A stretch of DNA of 64,000 nt, taken from NCBI RefSeq assembly GCF_039973015.1, contig NZ_JBDWLT010000002.1, positions 273,931 through 337,930 of the forward strand, in the 5' to 3' direction. This stretch comes from Parvibaculum sp039973015 (lineage in GTDB: Bacteria; Pseudomonadota; Alphaproteobacteria; Parvibaculales; Parvibaculaceae). The notes under the pieces are model-generated. The model worked only from the letters and a program-made list of their open reading frames with translations, had not been told where the DNA came from and ran no database searches. The translations under genes were made by a program, and so were the position numbers. Each line of letters opens with the position of its first letter. Position 1 is the stretch's first letter. This document shows, piece by piece, positions 42,908 to 51,749 of the stretch.

Positions 42908-44173
42908 TCAGGCGTGTAGCCGCACGGGCATTCGGGCATAGCCGCGCACGAAATTGGAACGAACGCGCGCAGGTTCCGCCATGACCTCGATACGGCTGAA
43001 GCGCTTCAGGATTTCCTCCCAGAGAATCTTCAACTGCATCTCCGCCAGCCTGTTGCCGACGCAGCGGTGAACACCAAAGCCAAAGGAGAGGTGCTGGCGC
43101 GGACGTTCGCGGTCGATGATGAAATCGTCGGGCCGGGTAATCGCGTCTTCATCGCGATTGCCGGAGACGTACCACATCACCACCTTGTCGCCCTTGCGGA
43201 TAGTCTTGCCGCCGACAACGGCATCGGTCAGCGCCGTGCGGCGCATATGCGCAAGCGGCGTCTGCCACCGGATGATTTCCGGCACCATGCTGTCGATAAG
43301 CCGGGGATTGGCTTTCAGTTTTTCAAACTCCGCAGGGTTTTCGTGCAAGGCAAGGACACCGCCGGTCATTGAATTTCGCGTCGTGTCGTTGCCGCCGACG
43401 ATCAGCAGAAGCACGTTGCCCAGATAATTCTGGGGAGTCATGTCGTGGGTCGCGGGCGAATGCGCCAGCATGGAAACGAGGTCCATGCCCGGATTTTCGA
43501 GACGCTCGTTCCAGAGCCCCTGAAAGCATTCTGCGCATTCCATGATTTCGCTTGTGCGCTGTTCCCAGCTATCGACGATGCCGCTGCCCGGCTCTGCGGT
43601 AGCGACATCGGACCAGCGGGTGAGCTTGCGGCGATCCTCGAAGGGGAAGTCGAAGAGCGTTGCGAGCATCTGTGTCGTCAGTTCGATCGATACCGTGTCG
43701 ACCCAGTCGAACTCTTCGCCAACCGGCAGGCCGTCAAGGACGCGGCCGACTCGTTCGCGGATCGTCCCTTCGAGCTTGGCGAGATTGGAAGGCGCGACGA
43801 TGGGGCTGACGGCCTTTCGCTGTTCGTCGTGCTTCGGCGGGTCCATGGCAATGAAGTTCGGCAGATCGATCGCGCCTTCGGCGCTGCTTTTCTGGATACC
43901 GTCTTCGATGATGATGCCGCCGAGCCCGGCTTCCGAGGAGAATACCTGGTGGTTCGTATCCACCGTCATGATGTCCTTGTATTTCGTGATCGACCAATAG
44001 GGGCCATAGGCGCTGTCGGTGCAGTAATGCACCGGGTCTTCGCGGCGCAGGCGGCGGAAATAGTCGCCCTCTACGTTGCGCTCAAAGAGTTCGGGTCTGC
44101 TCACGTCGATCTGATCGAGGGGCAAACTTGCGGCTTCGGTCGTATCTTGAATGGCGGATGCGATAGCGGTCAT
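42908..44173 (-). CDS. Cytochrome P450, CYP153 alkane hydroxylase type (copy B)
   Basis: This 421-residue CYP153-type enzyme has AMDPPKHDEQRKAVSPIVAP (109-128), GGNDTTRNS (260-268), EIIR (299-302) and the haem loop FGFGVHRCVGN with Cys371. Compared with copy A it has a three-residue longer region after GGIIIEDG. The start at 44173 is chosen for the GGGAGGGAAC site five to six bases away; the frame stays open 23 codons upstream into the operator region. It is the first gene of the ferredoxin transcript and lies opposite a TetR gene. Confidence 0.92.
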   Translation of the reverse strand: MTAIASAIQDTTEAASLPLDQIDVSRPELFERNVEGDYFRRLRREDPVHYCTDSAYGPYWSITKYKDIMTVDTNHQVFSSEAGLGGIIIEDGIQKSSAEGAIDLPNFIAMDPPKHDEQRKAVSPIVAPSNLAKLEGTIRERVGRVLDGLPVGEEFDWVDTVSIELTTQMLATLFDFPFEDRRKLTRWSDVATAEPGSGIVDSWEQRTSEIMECAECFQGLWNERLENPGMDLVSMLAHSPATHDMTPQNYLGNVLLLIVGGNDTTRNSMTGGVLALHENPAEFEKLKANPRLIDSMVPEIIRWQTPLAHMRRTALTDAVVGGKTIRKGDKVVMWYVSGNRDEDAITRPDDFIIDRERPRQHLSFGFGVHRCVGNRLAEMQLKILWEEILKRFSRIEVMAEPARVRSNFVRGYARMPVRLHA

Positions 44174-44201
44174 GGCGTTCCCTCCCGGCTGCCTTGGTTC
44201 A

Positions 44202-44223
44202 CTATTGAGTAATATATCAATAG
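44202..44223. promoter_or_regulatory. Operator-like 22-bp palindrome (site 1) of the CYP153 cassette
   Basis: CTATTGA and TCAATAG are perfect inverted arms with an eight-base spacer. It overlaps the probable -10 of the CYP153-B promoter and lies in the divergent gap to the TetR gene. Confidence 0.65.
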
Positions 44224-44242
44224 CTATTGAGCCCAGAGTCAA
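44214..44242 (-). promoter_or_regulatory. Probable promoter of CYP153-B
   Basis: On the minus strand TTGACT (44242-44237) and TGATAT (44219-44214) are separated by 17 bases, giving a transcript start near 44207. Both boxes lie inside the two operator-like palindromes, consistent with repression by TetR. Confidence 0.55.
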
Positions 44243-44245
44243 TAT
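44224..44245. promoter_or_regulatory. Operator-like 22-bp palindrome (site 2), abutting site 1
   Basis: CTATTGA is followed after eight bases by TCAATAT, the same 7-8-7 design with one mismatch, directly joined to site 1. The exact repetition of the 22-bp unit suggests two bound dimers side by side. Confidence 0.6.
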
Positions 44246-44340
44246 GGATTGAAATAACCTATCGCCTTGGCTGCCGCTCGCTGTCCGCCCGTCTATACTT
44301 GCCGCAGAAATCAGCCGATTCCCGAGGGAGAACCTGTCTT

Positions 44341-44967
44341 GTGACCCGTCCTGCCAGAACCGTCCGCACGAGGCTCACGCCGGAAGCGCGCCGTGCGCAG
44401 CTTCTCGAATGTGCCTTGGCGGCCTTCGCGGAGAACGGTCTGGCGCGGGCCACGCATAGCCATGTCGCCGAGCGGGCGGGTGTTTCGGTCCCGGCGGTTC
44501 ACTCCTATTTCCGGACGCGGGAGGATCTCGTGGCCGCCGTCCTCGGCGAGGTCGAGGCTTATTTGATTGAGGTCGTCTCCACCGCGCTTGGCGGGCGCAA
44601 ATCCGTTCAACAGGCGCTCCGGTCGCTTGCGGTCAACTTCTCCAATGCGGCCAGGGAGAAGCCCGACATAATCAAGGTCTGGCTCGACTGGAGTACGGGC
44701 GTACGGGCGGATGTCTGGCCGCGCTACATGGCGTTGCTGGACCGCTTGCACGGAATTGCGCAGCAGCTTCTCGAGCGGGGCAAGCAGGAGGGTGTCATCC
44801 CGCCCGCGCTGAATGCCAGGGCGGCGGCGCGCGCCTATCTTGGCGGCGGTCACACCGTTGCGCTCATGAAATTCTCGGGAGCAACGCCGCGTGAATTCGA
44901 TGCGGTGATCGAACATCTCGTGCGCAGTGCCATGGGGCTCGGTGCAGGGGAAGACCTGCCCGACTGA
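44341..44967 (+). CDS. TetR-family transcription regulator
   Basis: This 208-residue protein has an N-terminal TetR helix-turn-helix (AQLLECALAAFAENGLARAT, HVAERAGVSVPAVHSYFRTR) and an all-helical ligand domain. It is divergent from CYP153-B and probably represses it, sensing an alkane or fatty acid derivative; the ligand is inferred. The GTG at 44341 is chosen because a GGGAGAAC site lies nine bases upstream and the TetR domain starts soon after. The open frame extends 38 codons upstream through the operators, which argues against an earlier start. Confidence 0.85.
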   Translation: MTRPARTVRTRLTPEARRAQLLECALAAFAENGLARATHSHVAERAGVSVPAVHSYFRTREDLVAAVLGEVEAYLIEVVSTALGGRKSVQQALRSLAVNFSNAAREKPDIIKVWLDWSTGVRADVWPRYMALLDRLHGIAQQLLERGKQEGVIPPALNARAAARAYLGGGHTVALMKFSGATPREFDAVIEHLVRSAMGLGAGEDLPD

Positions 44968-44993
44968 GCTTTTTTCGTCGCCTGAGGAAGGCC

Positions 44994-45827
44994 GTGCTAG
45001 AACAAGCCATGCGCCAGCGCCCCCTTATTTTCGGCATCGTCAACATCACGCCGGACAGCTTTTCCGATGGCGGGAAATACCTCGCTGCCGATGCCGCCAT
45101 CGCTCATGCGCGCAGGCTGGTGAAGGAGGGTGCGGATGTGATCGATCTCGGCCCCGCCTCGTCGAACCCGGATGCGGCGCCTGTGCCGGCCGAAGAAGAG
45201 ATCCACCGCCTCGCGCCTGTCATCGAGGCGCTGGCGAGCGAAGGCATCCCGCTCTCCATCGACAGCTTTCGTTCCGAGACGCAGGGCTTTGCGCTTGCGT
45301 ATGGCGCGTCTTTCCTCAACGACATTCGCGGCTTTGCGGATGCGGCTTTCTATCCTTCTCTGGCCGCAAGCCACGCGAAGCTCGTTCTCATGCATTCGAT
45401 CCAGCGCGAGGGTAATGCCGACCGGCGCGAGGCGCCCGAGGGCGATATCGTGGAGCATGTGAGCGCCTTCTTCGCAGCGCGGCTCGCGGCGCTTGAAGCG
45501 GCGGGCATCGCCCGCGACCGGCTCGTCCTCGATCCGGGCATGGGGTTCTTTCTGGGGCCGAAGCCGGAAACTTCCTTCGAGGTTCTCTCGCGCATAGATG
45601 AACTCTGCGAGCGTTTCGGGTTGCCGGTCTTCATCTCCGTCTCGCGGAAATCCTTTCTGCGGGCGGTCACAGGCCGTGCGCCGGGGGAGGCGGGGGCGGC
45701 AACGCTCGCCGCCGAGCTTCTGGCCGTCCAGCGGGGGGCGGCGATGATTCGAACCCATGAACCGGCACCCCTTGCCGATGCACTGGCCGTCATGGCCCGC
45801 TTCGAGACGCCTTTCGGCGGGCTCTGA
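44994..45827 (+). CDS. folP: Dihydropteroate synthase
   Basis: This 277-residue TIM-barrel enzyme joins p-aminobenzoate and hydroxymethyl-dihydropterin in folate synthesis and is the sulfonamide target. Motifs are FGIVNITPDSFSDGGK, VIDLGPASSNPDA, SIDSFRSETQ, LNDIRGFAD, LDPGMGFFLGPKPETS and SVSRKSFLRA. The start is GTG at 44994 with a GAGGAAGG site close to it, or ATG at 45009. It is upstream of glmM, as in many proteobacteria. Confidence 0.94.
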   Translation: MLEQAMRQRPLIFGIVNITPDSFSDGGKYLAADAAIAHARRLVKEGADVIDLGPASSNPDAAPVPAEEEIHRLAPVIEALASEGIPLSIDSFRSETQGFALAYGASFLNDIRGFADAAFYPSLAASHAKLVLMHSIQREGNADRREAPEGDIVEHVSAFFAARLAALEAAGIARDRLVLDPGMGFFLGPKPETSFEVLSRIDELCERFGLPVFISVSRKSFLRAVTGRAPGEAGAATLAAELLAVQRGAAMIRTHEPAPLADALAVMARFETPFGGL

Positions 45828-45992
45828 AAGATTTGGCAAGAATTATTTAACTGCAATCGGCGCATAGATTCCTATATTCGCCACATATTGTTTGCATGAC
45901 AGTTTCGTAGGCGTACATGCCGGGGCCGTGGGGGCATTTGGCAGGTTGCGGTGAAGCACAGACCTAGACAGGGCGCGAGGACCGTTCAATTC

Positions 45993-47339
45993 ATGGGCCG
46001 CAAATATTTTGGCACCGATGGAATCCGGGGCACTGCCAATGCCGGATACATGACCGCGGAAACCGCACTGCGCGTCGGCATGGCCGCTGGCCGCGTTTTC
46101 CGTCGTGGCGAGCATCGCCATCGTGTGGTGATCGGCAAGGATACGCGCCTCTCCGGCTATATGCTGGAGCCCGCGCTCACCGCCGGCTTTACGTCCATGG
46201 GCATGGATGTCTTTCTGTTCGGCCCGTTGCCGACGCCCGCCGTCGCCATGCTGACGCGCTCGCTGCGGGCCGATCTCGGCGTGATGATTTCCGCCTCGCA
46301 TAATTCCTTCCAGGACAATGGCATCAAGCTGTTCGGTCCCGATGGTTTCAAGCTGTCGGATGAGGTGGAACTTGCCATCGAGCACCACATGGATAATGGC
46401 CTTGCCGATAATCTGGCCGGGCCGCGTGAGCTTGGCCGCGCGAAACGCATCGACGATGCGCAGGCGCGCTACATCGAACATGTGAAGCACACGCTGCCCA
46501 AGCAGCAGACGCTCGAAGGTTTGCGGATCGTGATCGACTGCGCGAATGGCGCTGCCTACAAGGTCGCGCCCGCCGTGCTCTGGGAACTCGGCGCCGAAGT
46601 GGTGACCGTCGGCGCGAGCCCGGATGGTTTCAATATCAACGACGAATGCGGCTCGACCTCGCCGGAGCGCATGTGCGCCACGGTGCGCGAGCGCCGCGCC
46701 GATATCGGTATCGCGCTGGACGGGGATGCCGACCGCGTCATCATCGCGGATGAACGCGGCAAGGTTGTCGATGGCGATCAGATCATGGGTCTCATCGCGC
46801 GTCACTGGAAGGATATGGGCACATTGTCGGCGCCGGGTGTCGTTGCGACCGTCATGTCCAATCTCGGTCTCGAGCGTTATCTGAAGTCGCTCGATCTCGA
46901 CCTCATTCGGACGCAGGTCGGCGACCGCTATGTCGTCGAACATATGCGCCAGCACGGCTTCAATGTCGGCGGCGAGCAATCCGGCCATATCGTGCTCAAG
47001 GATTTCTCGACCACGGGCGACGGCCTCATTGCTGCGTTGCAGGTGCTTTCCGTCATGAAGGCGAGCGACAAGCCGGTCAGCGAGCTCACCCATGTCTTCG
47101 ACCCGCTGCCGCAGCTCCTCAAGAATGTGCGCTTCAGGAAGGGAGAGCCCCTGAAGGACAAGGACGTTCAGGAAGCAATCCGCGAGGGCGAGAACAGGCT
47201 CGGCGCGGGCGGCCGTCTCGTCATCCGCAAGTCCGGCACGGAGCCGCTCATTCGCGTCATGGCGGAAGGCGATGACGAGAAGCTCGTTGCTGCCGTCGTC
47301 AACGACATCGCCGCCGTAATCGAGCATAATGCCGCCTGA
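45993..47339 (+). CDS. glmM: Phosphoglucosamine mutase
   Basis: This 448-residue mutase converts glucosamine-6-phosphate to glucosamine-1-phosphate for peptidoglycan and LPS. It opens MGRKYFGTDGIRGTANAGYM, has the phosphoserine loop ISASHNSF (Ser102), the metal loop LDGDADRVI and the sugar loop GGEQSGHI. The frame extends upstream to a GTG at 45951, but the ATG at 45993 matches the family. Confidence 0.96.
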   Translation: MGRKYFGTDGIRGTANAGYMTAETALRVGMAAGRVFRRGEHRHRVVIGKDTRLSGYMLEPALTAGFTSMGMDVFLFGPLPTPAVAMLTRSLRADLGVMISASHNSFQDNGIKLFGPDGFKLSDEVELAIEHHMDNGLADNLAGPRELGRAKRIDDAQARYIEHVKHTLPKQQTLEGLRIVIDCANGAAYKVAPAVLWELGAEVVTVGASPDGFNINDECGSTSPERMCATVRERRADIGIALDGDADRVIIADERGKVVDGDQIMGLIARHWKDMGTLSAPGVVATVMSNLGLERYLKSLDLDLIRTQVGDRYVVEHMRQHGFNVGGEQSGHIVLKDFSTTGDGLIAALQVLSVMKASDKPVSELTHVFDPLPQLLKNVRFRKGEPLKDKDVQEAIREGENRLGAGGRLVIRKSGTEPLIRVMAEGDDEKLVAAVVNDIAAVIEHNAA

Positions 47340-47369
47340 TTTACGGCAGCATTTTCGCGGATCAAATCA

Positions 47370-48212
47370 ATGACATCTCTTCCCCAGGGCCGCGTGCTCA
47401 TCGTGGCGGGCTCGGATTCGGGCGGCGGCGCGGGCATCCAGGCCGACATCAAGGCCGTCACCGCGATGGGCGGTTTTGCCATGACAGCCGTCACCGCGAT
47501 CACCGTGCAGAATACGCTCGGCGTCACCGGCATTCACGAAGTGCCGCTCGACGTCGTTGTCGGGCAGATGCGTGCGGTGCTTGAGGATATCGGTGCGGAC
47601 GTCATCAAGACGGGCATGCTTCACAATGCGGACATCGTGGAGGCAGTGGCGGAGGAACTTTCACGCGGCGAGGAAAGTCCGGTTCTCGTTGTCGACCCGG
47701 TCATGATTGCGAAGGGCGGCGCGTCATTGCTGGAAGATTCAGCCGTGGCTGCAATCCGCGAGGTGCTGATCCCGCTTGCGACGCTTGTCACGCCCAATGT
47801 GCCGGAGGCGGAAGTGCTCACCGGCCGCAAGATCGTGGATGTGGAGGGGCAGAAGGCGGCGGCCGATGCGCTTCTCGGTCTCGGCGCCGAAGCCGTTCTC
47901 GTGAAGGGCGGGCATCTCTCCGGCGATCTCATTTTCGACGTGCTGGCGACGCAGGAGACGATCCAGATATTCTCCTCGCCCCGCATCGACACGCGCCATA
48001 CGCATGGCACGGGTTGCACGCTCGCCTCTGCCATTGCGGGCCTTCTCGCGCAGGGGGTGGAGCTTACTGCCGCCGTTGCCGCGGCCCGCGACTATGTGCA
48101 TGAGGCGATCCGCACGGCGCCGGGTTTTGGAAAGGGCTACGGCCCGCTCAACTTCCTCGCCGCAGTCAATGACGACGGGAATGACGAGACCGGCGATGAG
48201 GACGACGATTGA
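47370..48212 (+). CDS. thiD: HMP / HMP-phosphate kinase
   Basis: This 280-residue ribokinase-fold enzyme phosphorylates the thiamine pyrimidine twice. Motifs are GRVLIVAGSDSGGGAGIQAD, GGFAMTAVTAITVQNT, LVVDPVMIAKGG, LVTPNVPEAEVLTG and the ATP loop TRHTHGTGCTLASAIAG. The acidic tail (DDDGNDETGDEDDD-like) is unusual. It is a separate locus from thiE and thiC in this window. Confidence 0.94.
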   Translation: MTSLPQGRVLIVAGSDSGGGAGIQADIKAVTAMGGFAMTAVTAITVQNTLGVTGIHEVPLDVVVGQMRAVLEDIGADVIKTGMLHNADIVEAVAEELSRGEESPVLVVDPVMIAKGGASLLEDSAVAAIREVLIPLATLVTPNVPEAEVLTGRKIVDVEGQKAAADALLGLGAEAVLVKGGHLSGDLIFDVLATQETIQIFSSPRIDTRHTHGTGCTLASAIAGLLAQGVELTAAVAAARDYVHEAIRTAPGFGKGYGPLNFLAAVNDDGNDETGDEDDD

Positions 48213-48215
48213 ACC

Positions 48216-48689
48216 TCAGATCTTGCGCTGCATCAGCGGCAGCTTCCGTCCCGGCACGGAACCGGAAGGCGCTTCCCCGCAGACGCTGAAACCTTCGCGT
48301 TCGTAGAAGTCTGTCGCGTTCGGATCTGCTTCCACCGTCACCCGGTGAACGCCGTGGCGGCGTGCATGGTCGAGCATATCGAGCATCAGCCGGTGGCCGA
48401 TGCCGGTGCCGATGTAACGTGGCGCGACAAAGAATTCCTCCACATCTGCCGCGCCGTCGTGATAGCGCGTTGCGGAAAAGCCTGCGATCTCGCGTCCCGC
48501 CTGCGCCACGCGCATGCGAAAGCGCGCGATTTTCTCCGGCGTCACTTTCAATTCGTCGCGGCAAAGATTCATGAAGTCGTCGTCATAGCCCCAATGGGCC
48601 TTCGACTCCTGCGCAAGTGCGGAAAGCGTCTCGCATTCGTCGGGCAAAACGGGACGTATGAGCAGCGGCTGGTGTGTCCGTGCGGTCAT
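48216..48689 (-). CDS. GNAT-family N-acetyltransferase
   Basis: This 157-residue protein has the GNAT core: the EFFVAPRYIGTGIGHRLMLD motif A, and the late VTVEADPNATDFYEREGFSV motif B. The acceptor is unknown. An AAGGAGG site precedes the ATG. It is convergent with thiD, with three bases between the stops. Confidence 0.85.
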   Translation of the reverse strand: MTARTHQPLLIRPVLPDECETLSALAQESKAHWGYDDDFMNLCRDELKVTPEKIARFRMRVAQAGREIAGFSATRYHDGAADVEEFFVAPRYIGTGIGHRLMLDMLDHARRHGVHRVTVEADPNATDFYEREGFSVCGEAPSGSVPGRKLPLMQRKI

Positions 48690-48765
48690 GGCGGCCTCCT
48701 TGCAGCAAGCCTAGCAACGCGATGCGTCGACCGGAAGACAGCGGCCTTCTAAATCTTCAGCAGGC

Positions 48766-50196
48766 TCACGCAGGTTCCACGATCCCGATATGGGATTCGC
48801 TGAGCAGCGACGTCACGACGGCAAGGCCACGCGCAAGTTCGTCGCGCGTTTGTGGCTGGCCGATGGCGAGCCGCACGTGACGCGAGGCGCGATCCGCGCG
48901 CCCGACCATGAAATCCTCGCCCGCGGCAATGGCGACGCCGCGTGTTCGTGCGGCTTCCACGAAACCGTGCGCGCGCCATGTGTCGGGCAGTTCCACCCAG
49001 GCATAAAGCGCAGCCGGGTGAGCGGTAACGCGTTCGGTGCCGAGCGCCTTTGCCGTCATTTCGTGACGTGCCGCCATCTCGCTGCGAATGCGCTCGCACA
49101 ATGTGGCGGCATCGCCTGTTTCGATGAGCCGGCTGGCGAGTTCCGCCATGAGCGGCGGCACGGTCTGGCCGAAGCCGTTCTGGATGGCGCGTGCGCGCTC
49201 CAGCAAGCGCGATGGCGGAATGAGAAAGCCGATGCGCAGGCCGCATCCGACCGATTTTGCGAGGCTGGTCGCATACCAGGTGTGGTCCGGTGCGAATTGC
49301 GCGATGGGAGAAGGGCGATCGGTGGCGAGTACGCCGTAAATATCGTCCTCGATGATCGAAACATCATGCGCAATCGCAAGTTCCGCGATCTTGCGCCGCC
49401 GTCCCTCACTCATGATAGCGCCTGTCGGGTTCTGCAATGTCGGCACAATGAAGATGGCCGCTGGCTTCTGCTCGCGAAGCGCACGTTCAAGCGCCTGCGG
49501 TATCATGCCTTCTTCGTCGATATCCACGGGGGCGACGCGGCGGCCCATCTGTCCTGCCTGCTGCACCATCGCATGATAGGTGAGCTCCTCGGTGAGGATC
49601 AGGTCGCCCGGTTCCGTCGCCGCGAGGATCGATGTGAGGATCGCCTGTTGCGTGCCTGAGCAGATCAGAATGCCGCCGGGCTGCGGTGTGAAATCATCGA
49701 AGGAAAGCCAATGTGCCGCGGCGCGCCGATGCTGCTCTTCGCCGCCCGGCACGAGATAGGTGTTGAAGGGGGAGGGGGCGTCCCGGCCGGGCAGTTCCGC
49801 AAGCAGCGCCGCCATTGCCGCGCCTGCAATCTCCGTCTGCCCGACCGGCGGGGCGAGGGCTGCCTTCATTGCCGCTTCCGTTGCTTCCGGCATGGTCAGG
49901 AAGGCGGCGGAGCCGACACCCGTTCCCGTCTGTGCGGCGGAGCCGAGACCAAGCACATAGGTGCCGCGCCCCACCTCGCCGGAGACCTCTCCCCGGCTTG
50001 CCGCCAATGCATAGGCGCGTGACACGGTGCCGACGGTGACGCCAAGCTCATGGGCGAGGTCGCGTAGCGGTGGCAGCCGCGTACCGGGAGCGACGGTTCC
50101 TGCGCGGATCGCATCGCGCAACTGGTCGGCGATGGCGCGGTAGCGCGGGCCTGGCCGGGCGGCAACGTTTCGCAGGTCGAAGATTGAAATTGTCAT
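48766..50196 (-). CDS. MocR-type regulator: GntR DNA-binding plus aminotransferase domain
   Basis: This 476-residue protein fuses an N-terminal GntR winged helix (RYRAIADQLRDAIRAGTVAP, TRLPPLRDLAHELGVTVGTV) to a type-I PLP aminotransferase domain (LICSGTQQAILTSILAATEP, the PLP lysine region in YATSLAKSVGCGLRIGF). MocR regulators use PLP or an amino-acid adduct as effector. The ATG at 50196 is chosen because the GntR domain begins right after. It is divergent from phzF-lysE and probably controls it through the palindrome at 50295-50314. Confidence 0.9.
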   Translation of the reverse strand: MTISIFDLRNVAARPGPRYRAIADQLRDAIRAGTVAPGTRLPPLRDLAHELGVTVGTVSRAYALAASRGEVSGEVGRGTYVLGLGSAAQTGTGVGSAAFLTMPEATEAAMKAALAPPVGQTEIAGAAMAALLAELPGRDAPSPFNTYLVPGGEEQHRRAAAHWLSFDDFTPQPGGILICSGTQQAILTSILAATEPGDLILTEELTYHAMVQQAGQMGRRVAPVDIDEEGMIPQALERALREQKPAAIFIVPTLQNPTGAIMSEGRRRKIAELAIAHDVSIIEDDIYGVLATDRPSPIAQFAPDHTWYATSLAKSVGCGLRIGFLIPPSRLLERARAIQNGFGQTVPPLMAELASRLIETGDAATLCERIRSEMAARHEMTAKALGTERVTAHPAALYAWVELPDTWRAHGFVEAARTRGVAIAAGEDFMVGRADRASRHVRLAIGQPQTRDELARGLAVVTSLLSESHIGIVEPA

Positions 50197-50294
50197 GGTA
50201 ACAATAAACTCATTGAATCCATTTCTGGAGTCAATCATGTTCCTGTTTCGGTGACAATCAGTGTTTTTAGCTGATTTCAACAGTCATTCACTCA

Positions 50295-50314
50295 ATATTG
50301 TATTGATACAATAT
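50295..50314. promoter_or_regulatory. Perfect 20-bp palindrome between MocR gene and phzF
   Basis: ATATTGTAT and ATACAATAT are separated by TG. A TACAAT -10-like box lies in each arm, one per strand, so both divergent promoters may share this operator. It is 26 bases before the phzF start. Confidence 0.65.
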
Positions 50315-50340
50315 GGTGATTGAGGAAACGGAGCGGAACG

Positions 50341-51132
50341 ATGAAAGCGGTTCTCTATCAGGTCGACGCCTTCGCGGATCGTGTCTTCGAGGGCAATCCG
50401 GCGGCCATCGTGCCGCTCGACGTCTGGCCTTCCGTGGAGGTCATGCAGGCCATCGCCGCAGAGAACAATCTCGCGGAGACGGCCTTCCTGGCGCCCGAAG
50501 GAGAGGCGTACCGCCTGCGCTGGTTCACGCCCACGGTCGAGGTCGATCTTTGCGGCCATGCGACGCTCGCCTCGGCTCATGTCCTTTTCGCGCATCTTGG
50601 ATATTCGGAGCCGGAAATCCGTTTTGAAACGCGCAGCGGAACGCTTGTCGTCAGCCGCGAGGGCGACAAGCTGTCGATGGACTTCCCGGCGGCGAAGCCG
50701 AAGCCTTACCCTGCGCCGGAAGCGATTGCCGAAGCGCTCGGCGCGAAGCCGCTCGTCTGGGCGAAGACCTCGAACCTGATGGCGGTTTTCGACAGGGCAG
50801 AAGAAGTGGTGGCGCTGAAGCCCGACTTTCCGGCGCTTGGCAAGCTGCTTGAACCGCTCAATGCCGGGCTTGTCGCGACGGCGCCGGGCGAGGATGGCAT
50901 CGATTTCGTTTCGCGCTTCTTTGCGCCTGCGCACGGGATCGACGAAGACCCGGTAACGGGCTCTGCGCATTGCACCAGCGTTCCCTATTGGGCGAAGAAG
51001 CTCGGCAAGAGCGATCTCGTTGCGCGCCAGGTCTCGAAACGTGGCGGCACACTCTGGTGCAGCGATGCAGGCGAGCGCGTGATCCTGCGCGGGCGTTGTG
51101 CGGATTTCATGAAGGCCGAAATTTCCTTCTAG
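50341..51132 (+). CDS. PhzF-family isomerase/epimerase
   Basis: This 263-residue protein has the two-lobe PhzF fold: YQVDAFADRVFEGNPAAIVP at the N-terminus, NNLAETAFL with the catalytic-position glutamate, the LCGHATLASAHVL motif, and the second-half EDPVTGSAHCTSVPYWAKKL. Members isomerise small acids or amino-acid derivatives. A GGAG site precedes the ATG. It is followed by a LysE exporter after 24 bp, which suggests a shared amino-acid-like substrate. Confidence 0.9.
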   Translation: MKAVLYQVDAFADRVFEGNPAAIVPLDVWPSVEVMQAIAAENNLAETAFLAPEGEAYRLRWFTPTVEVDLCGHATLASAHVLFAHLGYSEPEIRFETRSGTLVVSREGDKLSMDFPAAKPKPYPAPEAIAEALGAKPLVWAKTSNLMAVFDRAEEVVALKPDFPALGKLLEPLNAGLVATAPGEDGIDFVSRFFAPAHGIDEDPVTGSAHCTSVPYWAKKLGKSDLVARQVSKRGGTLWCSDAGERVILRGRCADFMKAEISF

Positions 51133-51155
51133 TCTTCTTTCATGGCGGTGCAGTC

Positions 51156-51749
51156 ATGTCACTCGAAGCACTCACTCTCGGTGCGTTTTTTATTGCGACC
51201 ATGAGCTTTACGCCCGGTCCGGCCAATCTCAGTCTTCTGTCCATCGGCGCGTCGGTGGGGTTGTCGCGTGCGCTGCCCTATCTCGTCGGGGTTTGGACGG
51301 GCGGGCTTGCCGTTGTCGCGGCGGGCGCGCTGGGACTGGGCGCGCTCTTTGTCGCGCTGCCAACCCTTTTTCTCACGCTGAAATTTGTCGGTTTTGCCTA
51401 TATCTGCTGGCTTGCATGGAAGCTGGTCCGGGCGGGCTTCGGCGGGTCTGTGCTCGACATCGCGCCCTCCTTCTGGGCAGGCGTGGCGCTTCACCCGGTG
51501 AATCCGAAGGCCTATGTCCAGGTTGTCATGGTCTTTTCGGTCTTCGTTGCGCCGGACAGCCCTTATGCGCCACAGGCCATCATTCTCGCTGCGCTCTGCA
51601 TCGCCACCATGATGATGGCGACGTCTCTCTGGGGGCTTGGCGGCGATGCGATCCGTCTCTTCGTGCGCGATCCGCGTGTCATGCGGTTCGTTGCCGTGGC
51701 GGCCTCCCTCTTCATGGTCGCAAGCGTGGGTGCCGCGCTTGTTCTCTGA
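51156..51749 (+). CDS. LysE/RhtB-family amino-acid exporter
   Basis: This 197-residue protein has six predicted membrane helices and the family motif MSFTPGPANLSLLSIGASVG near the N-terminus, followed by LKFVGFAYICWLAWKLVRAG and the AGVALHPVNPKAYVQVVMVF segment. It should export an amino acid or analogue. It is probably co-transcribed with phzF. Its last 38 bases overlap the convergent EamA gene tail to tail. Confidence 0.87.
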   Translation: MSLEALTLGAFFIATMSFTPGPANLSLLSIGASVGLSRALPYLVGVWTGGLAVVAAGALGLGALFVALPTLFLTLKFVGFAYICWLAWKLVRAGFGGSVLDIAPSFWAGVALHPVNPKAYVQVVMVFSVFVAPDSPYAPQAIILAALCIATMMMATSLWGLGGDAIRLFVRDPRVMRFVAVAASLFMVASVGAALVL

